A stretch of 64,000 bases of DNA, taken from positions 15,128,001-15,192,000 of the forward strand of contig CM034411.1 of NCBI GenBank assembly GCA_019925095.2. The letters are read 5' to 3'. The DNA is from Dendrolimus kikuchii (taxonomy: Eukaryota; Arthropoda; Insecta; Lepidoptera; Lasiocampidae). Below, piece after piece: positions 54,888 to 64,000 of this stretch. The notes beneath the pieces were generated by a model that saw only the letters and a program-made list of their open reading frames with translations, did not search any database and was not told the DNA's origin. The position numbers and the translations under genes were made by a program. Position 1 is the first letter of the stretch. Every line of letters starts with the position of its first letter.

Positions 54888-55005
54888 TGCATCGCGGTAG
54901 AAAGAAGGTCTGCGTTGAAAATCAGCGTTGTGTCGGATACAATTCCGGTACAGCAATAAAGTTGTGCGTAAGCCTCATTTGCTGAAAATGTGGCATATAC
55001 GTTCA
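54888..55005 (-). repeat. Repeat J, inverted
   Basis: GAAAATCAGCGTTGTGTCGG and CAATTCCGGTACAGCAATAA, the complement of 7838 and 12667. Confidence 0.6.
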
Positions 55006-55080
55006 CAAAACTATTTTTACTATGATTATTATTAGGTACTAGTTTACTATTGTAAAAGTTTTGAACCAGCGACAAATAAA

Positions 55081-55288
55081 TCTTAATATACATAAATTAC
55101 GTGTCACGTTGTTTGTCCGCGATGGACTCCTAAACTACTTGACCGATTTTAATCAAATTTGCACACCGTGTGCAGTTTGATCCGACTTGAAAGATAGATA
55201 GCTTACATTTGGACCCGGTAGGTGGCGCTGGAATCGGGTTCTAAATTTTATTTCTTCAGGGCAGAACAACGCCTGCCGGGACAGCTAG
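55081..55288 (+). mobile_element. Hel-D-type Helitron (short form)
   Basis: TCTTAATATACATAAATTAC to GCCTGCCGGGACAGCTAG followed by T; GGACCCGGTAGGTGGCGCTG inside. Confidence 0.75.
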
Positions 55289-55720
55289 TTCGCCTCGGGC
55301 TAAAGCAATCAATAAAAAAACTCTTTTCTCTCTTTCTTTCTTTATATGCATCTTCAATAATGTTCTCCAATGGAGCTTAGTTTGAATAATTATGAATTTG
55401 AAGTTGTTTATTAACAACATCATAAATGTTGTCTACTTATTCTCCTGTTTTAGGCAATAAACCAGCCACCATGACTTTTTAATTTACGACAAGAAGAAAG
55501 ATTATGTACTCACTTATCAAGCACATGACCGTTATCACATAAGAGGCATTCCGTCCGATAGCAAAATGGATTAGATAACAGATAATCCCGACCGTGTTCA
55601 ATGCCGTCAAAACTGGTTTTTTTTTTATTCAAATGATGACGCTCTTTTACTTTTAGACGGATAGATAGATAACTCTTTGTTGTACACTATTACAAAAAAA
55701 ACTTACAAATGTTCTAATTG
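55289..55720. other. No recognised feature
   Basis: Unassigned. Confidence 0.4.
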
Positions 55721-56007
55721 TTTTTTTTTTATTGCAGGAGTTCAGCAGACAGGCAGACGGCCCACTTGATGGAAAGCGGTTACCATCGCCTATGGACATT
55801 TGCAACACCAAAGGTGCTACAAATGCGCTGCTGCTCTCTTAAGGGAGACTGGAACCTGGTCACTAATGCCAGAACACAACACAAGGTTGTTAGGGCAGCA
55901 TACTCTAGACCAAGGGTGGTCGCCATCCAGTCGAGTAAATACCTACCACCTGGCTGTGGGTTGTTTTGTCGCCTCTTACGACAGGCCGCCCGGCCGCAGG
56001 ATATTGT
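55721..56007 (-). mobile_element. SINE-B copy, inverted
   Basis: Poly(T)-ATTGCAGGAGTTC to CGGCCGCAGGATATTGTG. The last ~25 bp of the 5' end are missing. The 123-codon frame across it is chance. Confidence 0.86.
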
Positions 56008-56141
56008 GCGCAAAGGGCGGTCATATCGCTATAATGCGATCTCTACTAGACAACCCGTGTCTTCCTTTCTTGTTTTTTCGTGTGATTAGGAACTTGGCGC
56101 ATACGCACTAGCGTTTAACCGTGGAGGCCGTTTGTTGCTTT

Positions 56142-56402
56142 TTAATTTTTTTCGCGGATCCCTAAAAAAGTGGACTTAGTTAGTTCTTATGACATCAGCT
56201 ATCTGCCAGTGAAAGTCCCGTCAAAATCGGTTCATCCGTTTCAGAGATTAGCCAGAACAAATGCTTTTAATTTTTTTTTCGCGGAACCCTAAAAAAGCTA
56301 GTCTAAGTTACTCCTTATGACATCATCTATCTGCCAGGGAAAGTCCCGTCAAATTAGTCCACCCGTTTCAGAAATTAGCTGGAATATCCAGACAGACAAG
56401 CA
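56142..56402 (-). mobile_element. Hel-O sequence in two tandem units
   Basis: TTTTCGCGGATCCCTAAAAA and, about 127 bp later, TTTTCGCGGAACCCTAAAAA, each followed by ATCTATCTGCCAG or AGCTATCTGCCAG and GAAAGTCCCGTCAAA. Confidence 0.6.
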
Positions 56403-56520
56403 TTCTAAAAATTATATTTTCGGAATCTCCTTGTCCGAATTATCCCCCCTGACTTTTTTCACATTTTTATTTTGACATTACAAAGAGACGCTCCAATTTT
56501 ATTTAGCTGTATAGATAGAT

Positions 56521-56697
56521 CAAATTGATCGTGTACTAGCGGAGGGTGATGTCAGGAGCCTTAAGAACACACGAGCGTGCATGACAAGAGTTATAAATGT
56601 CAAAGAAGCAAGTGAGGTGTGTAAGAATGGGCCTAAATGGCGCTCTGTTGTTCGTGCCTACCCCGCAAGGGAACTGGCGTGAAGTTATGTATGTATG
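56521..56697 (+). mobile_element. RTE-a 3' fragment with 11-bp TSD
   Basis: TATAGATAGAT at 56510-56520 and 56698-56708. Begins CAAATTGATCGTGTACTAGC; a TAA replaces the M of VMNVKEAS. Confidence 0.9.
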
Positions 56698-56966
56698 TAT
56701 AGATAGATATATTCAACTATTGTACGAACTTAACCGCCGCAAAATATGCGGCCGTTTGTTTACACGCAATAGGCGGGTCATGGGCGGTTTAATTAACTTA
56801 GTAACATCGCGGTTGGCCGCGCAAATCAACCGCCTAGGCGCCAACCGCTAGCGTGTATGAGGCCTTAGGCTAAACCTTAAGGTTCCATAGGCAAACAGAA
56901 AAACAGGAATCTTTATAATGTCCATAAACATACTGCAAATATTCAGTTATACACCGCAAGTGGAAT

Positions 56967-57030
56967 TTTTTGGTTGGAAATTTGAAGGTGATGTTTTGCT
57001 GTGCAGTTTCATTTTCGAAAATAAATTACT
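56967..57030 (-). repeat. Repeat G scrap beside M
   Basis: GATGTTTTGCTGTGCAGTTT and CATTTTCGAAAATAAATTAC match one end of repeat G (61840-61890). Confidence 0.5.
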
Positions 57031-57035
57031 ATATA

Positions 57036-57430
57036 AGGGGCCATCCACAAATCACGCCACACTGACGAAACACACAATGATTTTTTGACCCCCACCCCCT
57101 CCTAATCACAGCTGATCACATTCATGGTATTCCTCCTTCCCTAGTGTTACATCACATGTTTTGAAATTTTACATCAAGAAATTATTAAATTCAAACAGCA
57201 GTTCCGTAATTACGTTTATTTCCATTTAAATTATTATTTTATAATTTTTTATTTAAATTATTATTTAATCATTTAAACACTGTGCTCATACAGATAGAAT
57301 TGGCAATATTTTGAGGTTTTTCGTTAATAGTTCAAATTTCATGTTTTAAAACGTGACGTCACGAAATTCAGGACCACTCCCATCCCTTGTCACACAGTGT
57401 CACACTTCGTCGACCCCCTACTCCCTCTTC
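57036..57430 (+). mobile_element. Repeat M, one recognised end
   Basis: Starts GGGGCCATCCACAAATCACG. Also CCCCACCCCCTCCTAATCAC, and GTCACGAAATTCAGGACCAC near 57358. Collinear with the complement of 62195-63374. A terminal motif of this kind suggests a MITE, but the second end is not defined. Confidence 0.6.
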
Positions 57431-57464
57431 ATGTGTGACCATTTCACCATACCCCAATTAATTG

Positions 57465-57600
57465 GGGTAGGCACAATATGCCTTTTCCTTCCACCCTCCT
57501 CTAGTCTGACATACATCTTCTGTCACACCACATATCATCACATCATCCTTCATACAAACCATCCATCTTTTTTGGTCTACCTTTACATTTGTACCCGTCT
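57465..57600 (-). pseudogene. Endonuclease-RT C-terminal scrap (RTE-like)
   Basis: The minus strand reads KVDQKRWMVCMKDDV, ICGVTEDVCQTRGGWKEKAY and CAYPN before a stop. The WM-CMKDD...WKEK pattern is the far C-terminus of element endonuclease-RT ORFs. The stop lies in a 20-bp perfect palindrome at 57450-57469. Confidence 0.55.
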
Positions 57601-57684
57601 ACCTTGAAGTTTAACATTCTTCTTGTCACGTGACTTTCATCCCTCCCCATTACATGCCCATATTAGAAGTATGACAATTTTTTT

Positions 57685-57955
57685 TTTAAGTTTGAGGCAT
57701 GGCAACTAGGCCTTTAAGCCAGGCGCGGTTGTATTGTAGGCTACAATCCACACCATTCAATGGAGTTCTTGTGACAACTCGAAATGCCACATTTGACTAT
57801 ACAGTTCACATTTCTCACACAACACATAACTACTACTCAAAAACTATCAATATCCGAGAACTATTGTTCATTTTAGAGTAATTTTACACATTTTTAGAAG
57901 ATAAAACTGCACTGCACAACGTCCCCTTTCAGTTCCCGTCAAAAACTCCAGTATG
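57685..57955 (+). repeat. Repeat G
   Basis: GAGGCATGGCAACTAGGCC to CCTTTCAGTTCCCGTCAAAA; a central ~50 bp is missing compared with 31165. Confidence 0.65.
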
Positions 57956-58583
57956 ACTGTAAAAAAACAGTCACTTATAAGGACACACCTATCGTAGAAG
58001 TAGAACTATACACTTAAATTTTGGTCCGATATTTCAATCACAATTATTATTCTAATATATGCTATTAAGAATTATATTAAACAGGAAACGTTTTTTATCT
58101 GTATGCGTTGTGTGATATAAAAAACATCAAAATATGTAATATGTCTGTCCAGATGTCATCAAGAACGATAAGCTGACAGATCGTCGCCACCGAATCTGTC
58201 AGATTAGACAGTAAATAAAGACAACACTATTTACGCAGTGAGTGCGGTAAAAAATCTAAAGAATTATCTAATAACATCGTACGTATTCTGCCATTTCAGA
58301 TTTCAGATAGGTATAGTTCCCGGCACGAGTCTTGAGCGGTCGGCAGAATAGTAGAAATCGCTTTACGCATTAAGCGTAGCCAATGTGATTCTATTTATCG
58401 ACATATCGAAAAGGCTATGTTTTTGTCTTTTTAGTCCAAAAGGACAATATATCATACTTCAAAAAATAACGGCAATATCAATATCCGTGGCATAAGGTGA
58501 CCGCTCAAGAATCGTGCCGGGAACATAAAAAACCTATAATTTAAGAAAACAAAAATAACGTTTTCATCGGTAATAGTAATCAT
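57956..58583. other. No recognised gene
   Basis: Unassigned. AGATTTCAGATA and the CGAGTC/GGCACG patch near 58320 have no recognised role. Confidence 0.4.
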
Positions 58584-58655
58584 AATAATAGCCCATAAAC
58601 GTCCCACTGCTGGGCTCGGGCCTCCCATTATGGGGGGAACGGACACTATACTCGC
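58584..58655 (-). mobile_element. tSINE1 3' end, inverted
   Basis: AATAGCCCATAAACGTCCCA and CTGGGCTCGGGCCTCCCATT: the terminal ~70 bp only. Confidence 0.72.
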
Positions 58656-58665
58656 CACACACACA

Positions 58666-58832
58666 TTTTTTTTTTAATTGCAGGAGTTCAGCAGACAGGC
58701 AGACGGCCCACTTGATGGAAAGCGGTTACCATCGCCTATGGACATTTGCAACACCAAAGGTGCTACAAATGCGCTGCTGCTCTCTTAAGGGACACTGGAA
58801 CCTGGTCACTAATGCCGGAACACAACCCAAGG
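58666..58832 (-). mobile_element. SINE-B 3' half, inverted
   Basis: Poly(T)-AATTGCAGGAGTTC to GGAACACAACCCAAGG, then a (TA)n tract at 58833-58848. Confidence 0.82.
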
Positions 58833-58846
58833 TATATATATATATA

Positions 58847-59140
58847 TATTCAAATTCAAATGTTTTTATTCAAAATAAGTTTCACTGGAGAACACTTTTT
58901 GAAGGTCATACATATAGGTTAAAATTTAATTTACTTCCTAGTCTATGTACACCGCTTCGCAACGTGTTATTGCTGTTAAAGAGAAGAAACGGCAAGAAAC
59001 TCCCCAGCAACACGTTTAGCTAAAAACTGTTTTTCTTTATATTTCTTATTCTATTCATATCTTAAGTTCTTTTTTTTTATAAGTCTTATACAGAAGTATG
59101 TTACAGAATGACTTTTGAAGAATTAATGGAGTTGTAGCAA
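58847..59140 (-). mobile_element. Repeat R: LINE 3' tail
   Basis: ATTCAAATTCAAATG at the 3' end (minus sense: CATTTGAATTTGAAT), a tail style common in Lepidoptera LINEs. GTACACCGCTTCGCAACGTG is shared with 34610. Confidence 0.68.
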
Positions 59141-59192
59141 AGAGTGCATATTTAATAAGACACAGACACAATAAAAGTAAAGAAAGATATTA

Positions 59193-60007
59193 CATACATA
59201 CATACATAACTTCACGCCAGTTCCCTTGCGGGGTAGGCACGAACAACAGAGTGCCATTTAGGCTTATTCTTACACACCTCACTTGCCTCTTTGACATTCA
59301 TAACTCTTGTCATGCAAGCTCGTCTGTTCTTAAGGCTCCTGACATCACCTTCTGCTAGTACACGATCAATTTGATCATGGAAGGTGTGTCGTGGCCTTCC
59401 ACGACTTCTGCATCCATCCACTTTTGCATTGTATATCTGTTTAGTCATTCTTTCATCGTGCATTCTTTCCACATGCCCGAACCACCGGAGCATTCCTTTC
59501 CTTACCTTCACCCCAACACTCTCTTTCAGACCAACTCTCTTTCTTACTTCGGTATTACGAACGCGGTCCGCGAGCGTCACTCCGCAGATTTTGCGCAGTG
59601 CTCGCATCTCGACCGCGTTGACTCTACTTTCATGCTCTTTCTTCCATACCCAACTCTCGCTTCCATACGTGAGCGTAGGTACCAGCACCGCGTTGTGTAC
59701 GGCGAGCTGGGCCTTCTGGCTGAGGTTCTTAGCGCCTAGAAGTTTACCTAACGCTCCATTTAAACTATTCCCCAAATTCACTCTTCTTTCTATATCAGCG
59801 GTGTACCTTCCATGCCTGCTAAAAGCACATCCAAGATATACAAACTCATTCACTTGCTCCAGCATAACATCATCAACCATTATCCTTGCATTCGTTCTGG
59901 TTTCTTCTCTTTCAAACACCATAACCTTTGTTTTCTTCGCATTCAAATGTAAGCCTCTCGCCTGACAGTCATCTTTCATCATTGTGACTAGTGTTAAACT
60001 GAAGAAC
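59193..60007 (-). mobile_element. RTE-a, longest copy, 15-bp TSD
   Basis: Perfect TAAAGAAAGATATTA at 59178-59192 and 60008-60022. 5'-truncated, 815 bp, ending in TACA repeats on the plus strand. It supplies the reference for all other RTE-a fragments. Confidence 0.95.
59212..60007 (-). pseudogene. RTE-a ORF C-terminal third, open
   Basis: The frame is open from the truncation point to TGA (256 codons from the first ATG at 59982). Blocks are LHLNAKKTKVMVFEREE and VNEFVYLGCAFSRHGRYTAD (end of RT), LVPTLTYGSESWVWKKEHES, MLRWFGHVERMHDERMTKQI, RSRGRPRHTFHDQIDRVLAE and AYPARELA. In a full element an endonuclease and the RT palm precede this. The reading frame is undamaged but cannot encode an active enzyme. 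Confidence 0.92.
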
Positions 60008-60045
60008 TAAAGAAAGATATTATTATAGTTATAATAAAGACATGA

Positions 60046-60128
60046 TAATAATAAGCCTGAATGGCGCTCTATTGCGCGTGCCTACCCCGTAAGGGAACTG
60101 GCGTGAAGTTATGTATGTATGTATGTAT
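60046..60128 (+). mobile_element. RTE-a 3' end, very short copy
   Basis: AATAAGCCTGAATGGCGCTC to ATGT repeats. GACATGA occurs just before and just after and may be the TSD. Confidence 0.78.
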
Positions 60129-60142
60129 AACGACATGACGTA

Positions 60143-60620
60143 CTATTTTTTTTTTTTGCTGCTACGTATCTCCATGAATTCCTTACAGCTTGGCAAGATA
60201 AAAATGTTATACAAAATGTAGTATAAGAGGTTGGAGCGAGCTGCTATGTGAATGAAATTTTGTCATTTAAGTATTCTTCAATAGTGAAGTATCCCGGTTT
60301 TAGCAAGATAATTTTTAATTTGGTTTTAAATTTATTGAAAGGCAGATCTAACATTTCACTCGGAATCTTATTGAAGAAGCGTATACCAACCCCCAAGAAA
60401 GAGGATAATACTTTTTGTAATCTAAAAGATGGCTATATCAGTTTATTACAATGCCCGGTGTTGAACATGTATACTTCGATACCTCAAAAATTTTCCAGTA
60501 ATACGAAGTCGAGTCATATACCCGATAACAAAGTATTAAATACAAAATATAAATACGTAATAGATAATAAACACACACGAGCATTTGTGGTTTTGGATGA
60601 ATAATGGAACTTCTAGATTA
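60143..60620 (-). pseudogene. Jockey/CR1-like LINE C-terminus with poly(A)
   Basis: The minus strand reads PSFRLQKVLSSFLGVGIRFF, NKIPSEMLDLPFNKFKTKLK and KPGYFTIEEYLNDKISFT before the TAG, then a ~100-bp 3' UTR and poly(A) (T run at 60148-60159). A TAG lies upstream of PSFRL. The plus frame at 60248-60604 is its shadow. Confidence 0.75.
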
Positions 60621-60795
60621 ATGTACATGAATCCTTACATTGGTGAATATAAATTAGATCACCATAAATAAAACATGCATTTAATTTAAATTCTAAAATG
60701 TTCCAGAAGCAACAGTAAGTTTGCTACAGCTAGCTTGTAGTATAAAGTTTAGTCGTTTTTAACCATCTATATTAATACCTCTACATAACTTATTT

Positions 60796-60996
60796 TCTAT
60801 ATTAATATTATAAAGAGGTAAACTTTGTGATTTTGTGACGTTGTAGGGGGTAATCTCTGGATCTACTAAACCGATTTAAAAAATTCTTTTACTGTTGGAA
60901 AGCTACGTTAATAGGGAGTGTCATAGGCTATATAACATGATTCTATATGCCACGGGAGCGGGACAGGGCGGGGGTGAATCCGCGCCGGGCCGCTAT
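60796..60996 (+). mobile_element. Hel-E Helitron
   Basis: TCTATATTAATATTATAAAG to GCGCCGGGCCGCTAT (CTAG changed to CTAT). Matches 39737-39938. Confidence 0.75.
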
Positions 60997-61004
60997 CTTT
61001 ATAT

Positions 61005-61246
61005 ATGACGGCCTCTGTGGTTGAGCGGGCTAAGCCTTTGCGGCGTACCTCACTGCAACGCAGAGGTTCCGGGTTCGATTCCTGGTATAGTAAATTTCGG
61101 AAACGTATTTTCTCCGTTATTTACTATGGTCTGGGTGTATGGGATCGGCCCCAGAGTAGTCCGTTGTATATTACCCATAACACAAGCGTAACTTGCTTAA
61201 TTTGGGGATATACGATGTGTGTGTTTGTCTGCCGATTATTATTATA
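61005..61246 (+). mobile_element. tSINE2, best full-length copy
   Basis: The tRNA-like head GGTTGAGCGGGCTAAGCC and B box GGTTCGATTCC, then GTAAATTTCGGAAACGTATT and CATAACACAAGCGTAACTTG, ending in ATTATTATATA. Used as reference for the family. Confidence 0.9.
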
Positions 61247-61249
61247 TAT

Positions 61250-61435
61250 ATAATTCTTCTGTACGTGTTGACAGTGAACTCCTAAACGGCTGGACCGATT
61301 TGAATGAATTTTTTATGTGTGTTCAAGTGGATTCGAGGATGATTTAGATTCACAATTGGACTCGGTAGGTGGCGCTGCAATCGGGTTCTAAATTTTATTT
61401 CTTCAGGGCAAAACAACGTCTGCCGGGACAGCTAG
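61250..61435 (+). mobile_element. Hel-D-type Helitron, first of tandem pair
   Basis: Follows the tSINE2 tail. GAACTCCTAAACGGCTGGACC and CTCGGTAGGTGGCGCTGC, ending GTCTGCCGGGACAGCTAG. Confidence 0.75.
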
Positions 61436-61637
61436 TTATACATAAAGTTCTAATGTATGTGTTGTATGTCACTGTACTCCTCCTAAACCCTTGGACCTAT
61501 CTTAATAACCCTTTTTGTGCGTGTTCGAGTGGGACCCGGGATGGTTTACATTAACAATTAGACTCGGTAGGTGGCGCTGAAATCGGGTTTTGAACACATT
61601 TTTTTGAGGGCAAGACAACGACTGCCGAGTCCGCTAG
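61436..61637 (+). mobile_element. Hel-D-type Helitron, second of tandem pair
   Basis: Starts at the T after the first CTAG. ACTCCTCCTAAACCCTTGG and CTCGGTAGGTGGCGCTGAAA, ending ACTGCCGAGTCCGCTAG. Diverged from its neighbour, so not a recent tandem duplication. Confidence 0.75.
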
Positions 61638-61826
61638 TAGAGATATAAAAGTGAGTGTGTTGGCTTCCTTTTCACGACCTCGGATATGAACTGTTTTTTT
61701 TTTAATCATCCACATTAATATTACAGCAGGAGTGCTAGCGAAACAGTTCGCGCTGCCATTTCGATGCTTGTCAAGGTGGGCTAACGATTTAAGCTGTGGC
61801 CCGAATGAGTCTTATACATACATACG

Positions 61827-62135
61827 AGAGTTTTCGGCGGGAACTGAAAGGAGATGTTGTGCTGTGCAGTTTTATTTTCTAAAAATGTGTAAAATTACTC
61901 TAAAATGAACAATAGTTGTAGGATATTAAATAATTATGTGTTTTGTGAGAAATGTGAACTGTATAGTCAAATGTGGCCTTTTAAGTTGTCACAAGAACTC
62001 CATTGAATGGCACCAGCTGAGAACCTACAGTTCAGCTGTGCTACACATAGGCTTAAGAAAATGAAGAAACTATCTTGTAAACTAAGATCTGGCTTAAAGG
62101 CCTAGCTGCCAAGCCATAAACCTAAATATTATTAG
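61827..62135 (-). repeat. Repeat G, inverted
   Basis: GGCGGGAACTGAAAGGAGAT to CTTAAAGGCCTAGCTGCC, the complement of 31165-31495. Confidence 0.7.
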
Positions 62136-62310
62136 TCAATATTTAACGTCATTAACAATGTCGCATCTCAAATAACGCGTTAAGCTCATCGCCCTCATCG
62201 TACGTTAAGGGGGCGGAGGGGGTCCACGAAGTGTGATAAGGGGGTGGGAGGGGTCCTAAATTTCGTAACTTCACATTTCAATATCTAATATATTTAAATA
62301 TTTTTTTTGT

Positions 62311-62880
62311 TTGCTTATAGGCAAACTGGCAGATGGGTCCACTTGATGGCAAGTGACATCTGCAACACTAAGGGAGCCGATGCGTTGCCTACCTCGTTAA
62401 GACTTTAAAAATCTGTTTACGCCCTTTTTGAAGAGCCCCATATTGTAGCGCTCTGGGAAAACCGCGGGGGGGAGCTCATTCCACAGCTTGCACACGTACG
62501 GCATAAAGGAGCGAGCGCCACGTACAGTGAATAACTTCCAGGTGTTGTGGAAGTGTGGATGAACTCCCAGTCGCCGGCGGGCAGTGCGGTGGTAAAATGG
62601 CGACGTAGGTACCAAACCAAACAGTTCCTCAGAACACTCCCCATTTGTACAGACGGTAGAACGCGCTCAGAGCGCCAACGTCTCTTCTGAGACTTAAAGG
62701 TTCTATACCGTCTGCAAGTTCGGGATCGTCGACAATCCGGACCGCTCGGCGCTGCAAGGAGTCAAATGAGAGCAGCTGGTACTGAGGTGTCCCCAACCCA
62801 GAGATGGGAGCAGTACTCCACATGGGGACGGACTTGGGCCTTATATAATAAAAGCCTATGTCCCGGTGTGAAGTACCGAA
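62311..62880 (-). pseudogene. LINE-H RT C-terminus, nested in M
   Basis: The minus strand encodes LLYKAQVRPHVEYCSHLWVG. A one-base insertion shifts the frame before QYQLLSFDSLQRRAVRIVDD, and another break follows SAFYRLYKWG. Then LVPTSPFYHRTARRRLGVHP, FMPYVCKLWNELPP and RYNMGLFKKGVNRFLKS lead to a stop. The tail ends in poly(A) (T run at 62311-62319). Confidence 0.85.
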
Positions 62881-62900
62881 TTACGGTACCGGTGTTTTAA

Positions 62901-63212
62901 TTTTTTTTTATTGCAGGAGATCAGCAGACAGGCAGACGGCCCACTTGATGGAAAGCGGTTACCATCGCCTATGGACATTTGCAACAGCAAAGTTGCTACA
63001 AATGCGCTGCTGCTCTCTTAAGGGTAACTGGAACCTGGTCACTAATGCCGGAACACAACTCAAGGTTGTTATGGCGACATACTTTAGACCAGGGGTGGTA
63101 GCCATCCAGTCGGGCAAATGCCCTACCACCTGGCTGTGGGTTGTTAAGTCGCCTCTTACGACAGGCCGCCCGGCCGCAGTAAATTGTATTCTTTCTCCGT
63201 TCCTGCACGGAT
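62901..63212 (-). mobile_element. SINE-B copy, full length, nested in M
   Basis: Poly(T)-ATTGCAGGAGATC to CGTTCCTGCACGGAT. Very similar to 32140-32451. Confidence 0.88.
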
Positions 63213-63395
63213 AGAGAATTAATTATTAAACGAATTTAACAATTTCTTAATGTAAAATTGCAAAATGTGTGATTTTACACTAGAGAGGGAGGTGTCTCAC
63301 GAATGTGACCAGCTGTGACAAGGAGGGGTCAAAAAACATGAAGTTCTTGTGACGCAATTTGTGGATGGCCCCATATGAAACGGCGTAATTTTTTT

Positions 63396-63626
63396 TTTTA
63401 TCAGCAGACAAACACACCCATTGTATATCCCCAAATTAAGCAAGTTACGCTTGTGTTATGGGTAATATACAACGGACTACTCTGGGGCCGATCCCAGACA
63501 CCCAGACGTAAATAACGGTGAAAATACGTTTCCGAAATTTACTATACCAGGAATCGAACGCGGAGCCTCTGCGTTGCAGTGAGGTAGGCCGGCAAAGGCT
63601 TAGCCCGCTCAACCACAGAGGCCGTA
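63396..63626 (-). mobile_element. tSINE2, full length, inverted
   Basis: ATCAGCAGACAAACACACCC to GCTCAACCACAGAGGCCGT. The B-box complement GGAATCGAACG is slightly changed. Confidence 0.88.
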
Positions 63627-63777
63627 AATCTTTAACACTAAAGCAGAGGAAGGCTCAGCATAAGTAAATTGCAACGGCGACATCAAAAACATGCGACTGC
63701 AGCGGCTTCTTTTTATCTATATACGTCTATTCCTAGAAAACAATGTCAATTATCGGAATAAAAGGTATTGTTTTGTT

Positions 63778-63896
63778 TCTTAATGCATGAGTTCAGCAGA
63801 CATGCAAACAGCCCACTTGATGGAAAGAGGTTACCATCGCCTATGGACATTTGCAATACCAAAGGTGCTACAAATGCGCTGCTGCTCTCTTAAGGG
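63778..63896 (-). mobile_element. SINE-B 3' fragment, inverted
   Basis: ATGAGTTCAGCAGACATGC to GCTGCTGCTCTCTTAAGG. The poly(T) has been lost. Confidence 0.78.
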
Positions 63897-63902
63897 GTTA
63901 AT

Positions 63903-64000
63903 TAATTTTTTGATATAAGCCAGCTTTGTGTCGACTTTAATCTAAATCCATTCAGTAGTTTTCACCCGATGCGCAAACAAAGAGACAAAAGGCTAAAAAT
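63903..64000 (-). mobile_element. Hel-F-like fragment at window edge
   Basis: TTTGTGTCGACTTTAATCTA, then AATCCATTCAGTAGTTTTCA, the complement of the Hel-F motif ACTGAATGGATTTAAATGAA. Continues past the window. Confidence 0.5.

Larger units (their letters stand above)
62195..63374 (-). mobile_element. Repeat M, split by LINE-H and SINE-B
   Basis: Right end ATTTGTGGATGGCCCC at 63359-63374. The pieces 62195-62310, 62880-62900 and 63213-63374 line up with 57036-57430. The intervening parts are nested elements. Confidence 0.65.

Noticed and set aside
57450..57469. 20-bp perfect palindrome as an operator-like site
   Set aside because: It overlaps the stop region of an element-derived ORF scrap, so it more likely reflects LINE sequence than a regulatory site.
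59371..59965. Plus-strand frames of 122 and 193 codons over RTE-a
   Set aside because: They are antisense shadows of the RTE-a ORF, whose minus frame carries all recognisable motifs.
60248..60604. 118-codon plus-strand protein
   Set aside because: The minus strand encodes a recognisable LINE C-terminus with poly(A). The plus frame has no motif.
61005..61085. Possible genuine tRNA gene
   Set aside because: Same reasoning: it is the head of tSINE2, repeated at several sites with the same downstream body.
1..64000. CRISPR array, bacterial operon or prophage
   Set aside because: No regularly spaced short repeats, no ribosome-binding-site-led gene chains and no phage genes. The repeats are eukaryotic SINEs, LINEs and Helitrons.

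Overview
This window is animal nuclear DNA, most likely from a butterfly or moth. It is AT-rich overall. I found no recognisable host gene, ribosomal RNA or free-standing tRNA gene. Almost every interpretable stretch is a mobile-element fragment of a kind known from Lepidoptera: Lep1-like non-autonomous Helitrons ending in CTAG, RTE-type retrotransposons with (ATGT)n tails, tRNA-derived SINEs, Jockey/CR1-like LINE 3' ends, solo LTRs, a mariner end and TIR elements. The species call rests on this repeat profile only.

The working labels below are mine, not database names. RTE-a: 13 5'-truncated pieces, sharing a C-terminal coding region, a very short 3' UTR and a tetranucleotide tail; the longest is 59193-60007. 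RTE-b: one copy at 22702-23219. LINE-H: Jockey/CR1-like C-termini at 9750, 17985, 37787 and 62311, plus scraps near 54.2-54.6 kb. LINE-L: a larger RT remnant at 51288-53275 and a scrap at 21113. SINE-B: a ~315-bp poly(A) element with about 20 copies; its last ~75 bp match the end of LINE-H and of a related tail called tail-I. tSINE1 and tSINE2: two SINEs with tRNA-like A and B boxes. Hel-C, -D, -E, -F, -K, -N, -O: Helitron groups, most ending in CTAG followed by T. G, J, M and R: dispersed repeats.

Layout. 0-9 kb: Helitrons, SINE-B, a tSINE2 split by a GC-rich retroelement, RTE-a copies and a 548-bp TIR element with a hammerhead-like motif. 9-17 kb: SINE-B and LINE-H, then a ~0.65-kb sequence present twice in inverted orientation; the second copy carries an RTE-a and a solo LTR that the first lacks. 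17-26 kb: LINE 3' ends, a nuclease-like coding remnant (20.1-20.6 kb), RTE-b followed by two abutting Helitrons, a strong hairpin element and a composite insertion. 26-36 kb: a quiet AT-rich stretch, then a hAT-like element holding a tSINE1 and itself lying in tail-I, then Helitrons and SINEs. 36-48 kb: a second solo LTR, a tSINE2 split by two SINE-B copies, a mariner end, Helitrons and two RTE-a copies. 48-57 kb: tail-I split by tSINE1, and a Helitron interrupted by LINE-L. 57-64 kb: the longest RTE-a, two tandem Helitrons and an M element split by LINE-H and SINE-B.

These sequences do not form a pathway. They are layers of insertions, and many are datable by nesting and target-site duplications. 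The main biological relationship visible is the shared 3' tail of SINE-B and LINE-H, which suggests that LINE machinery mobilises the SINE. Long open frames here are decayed RT genes or chance openings in young repeats.
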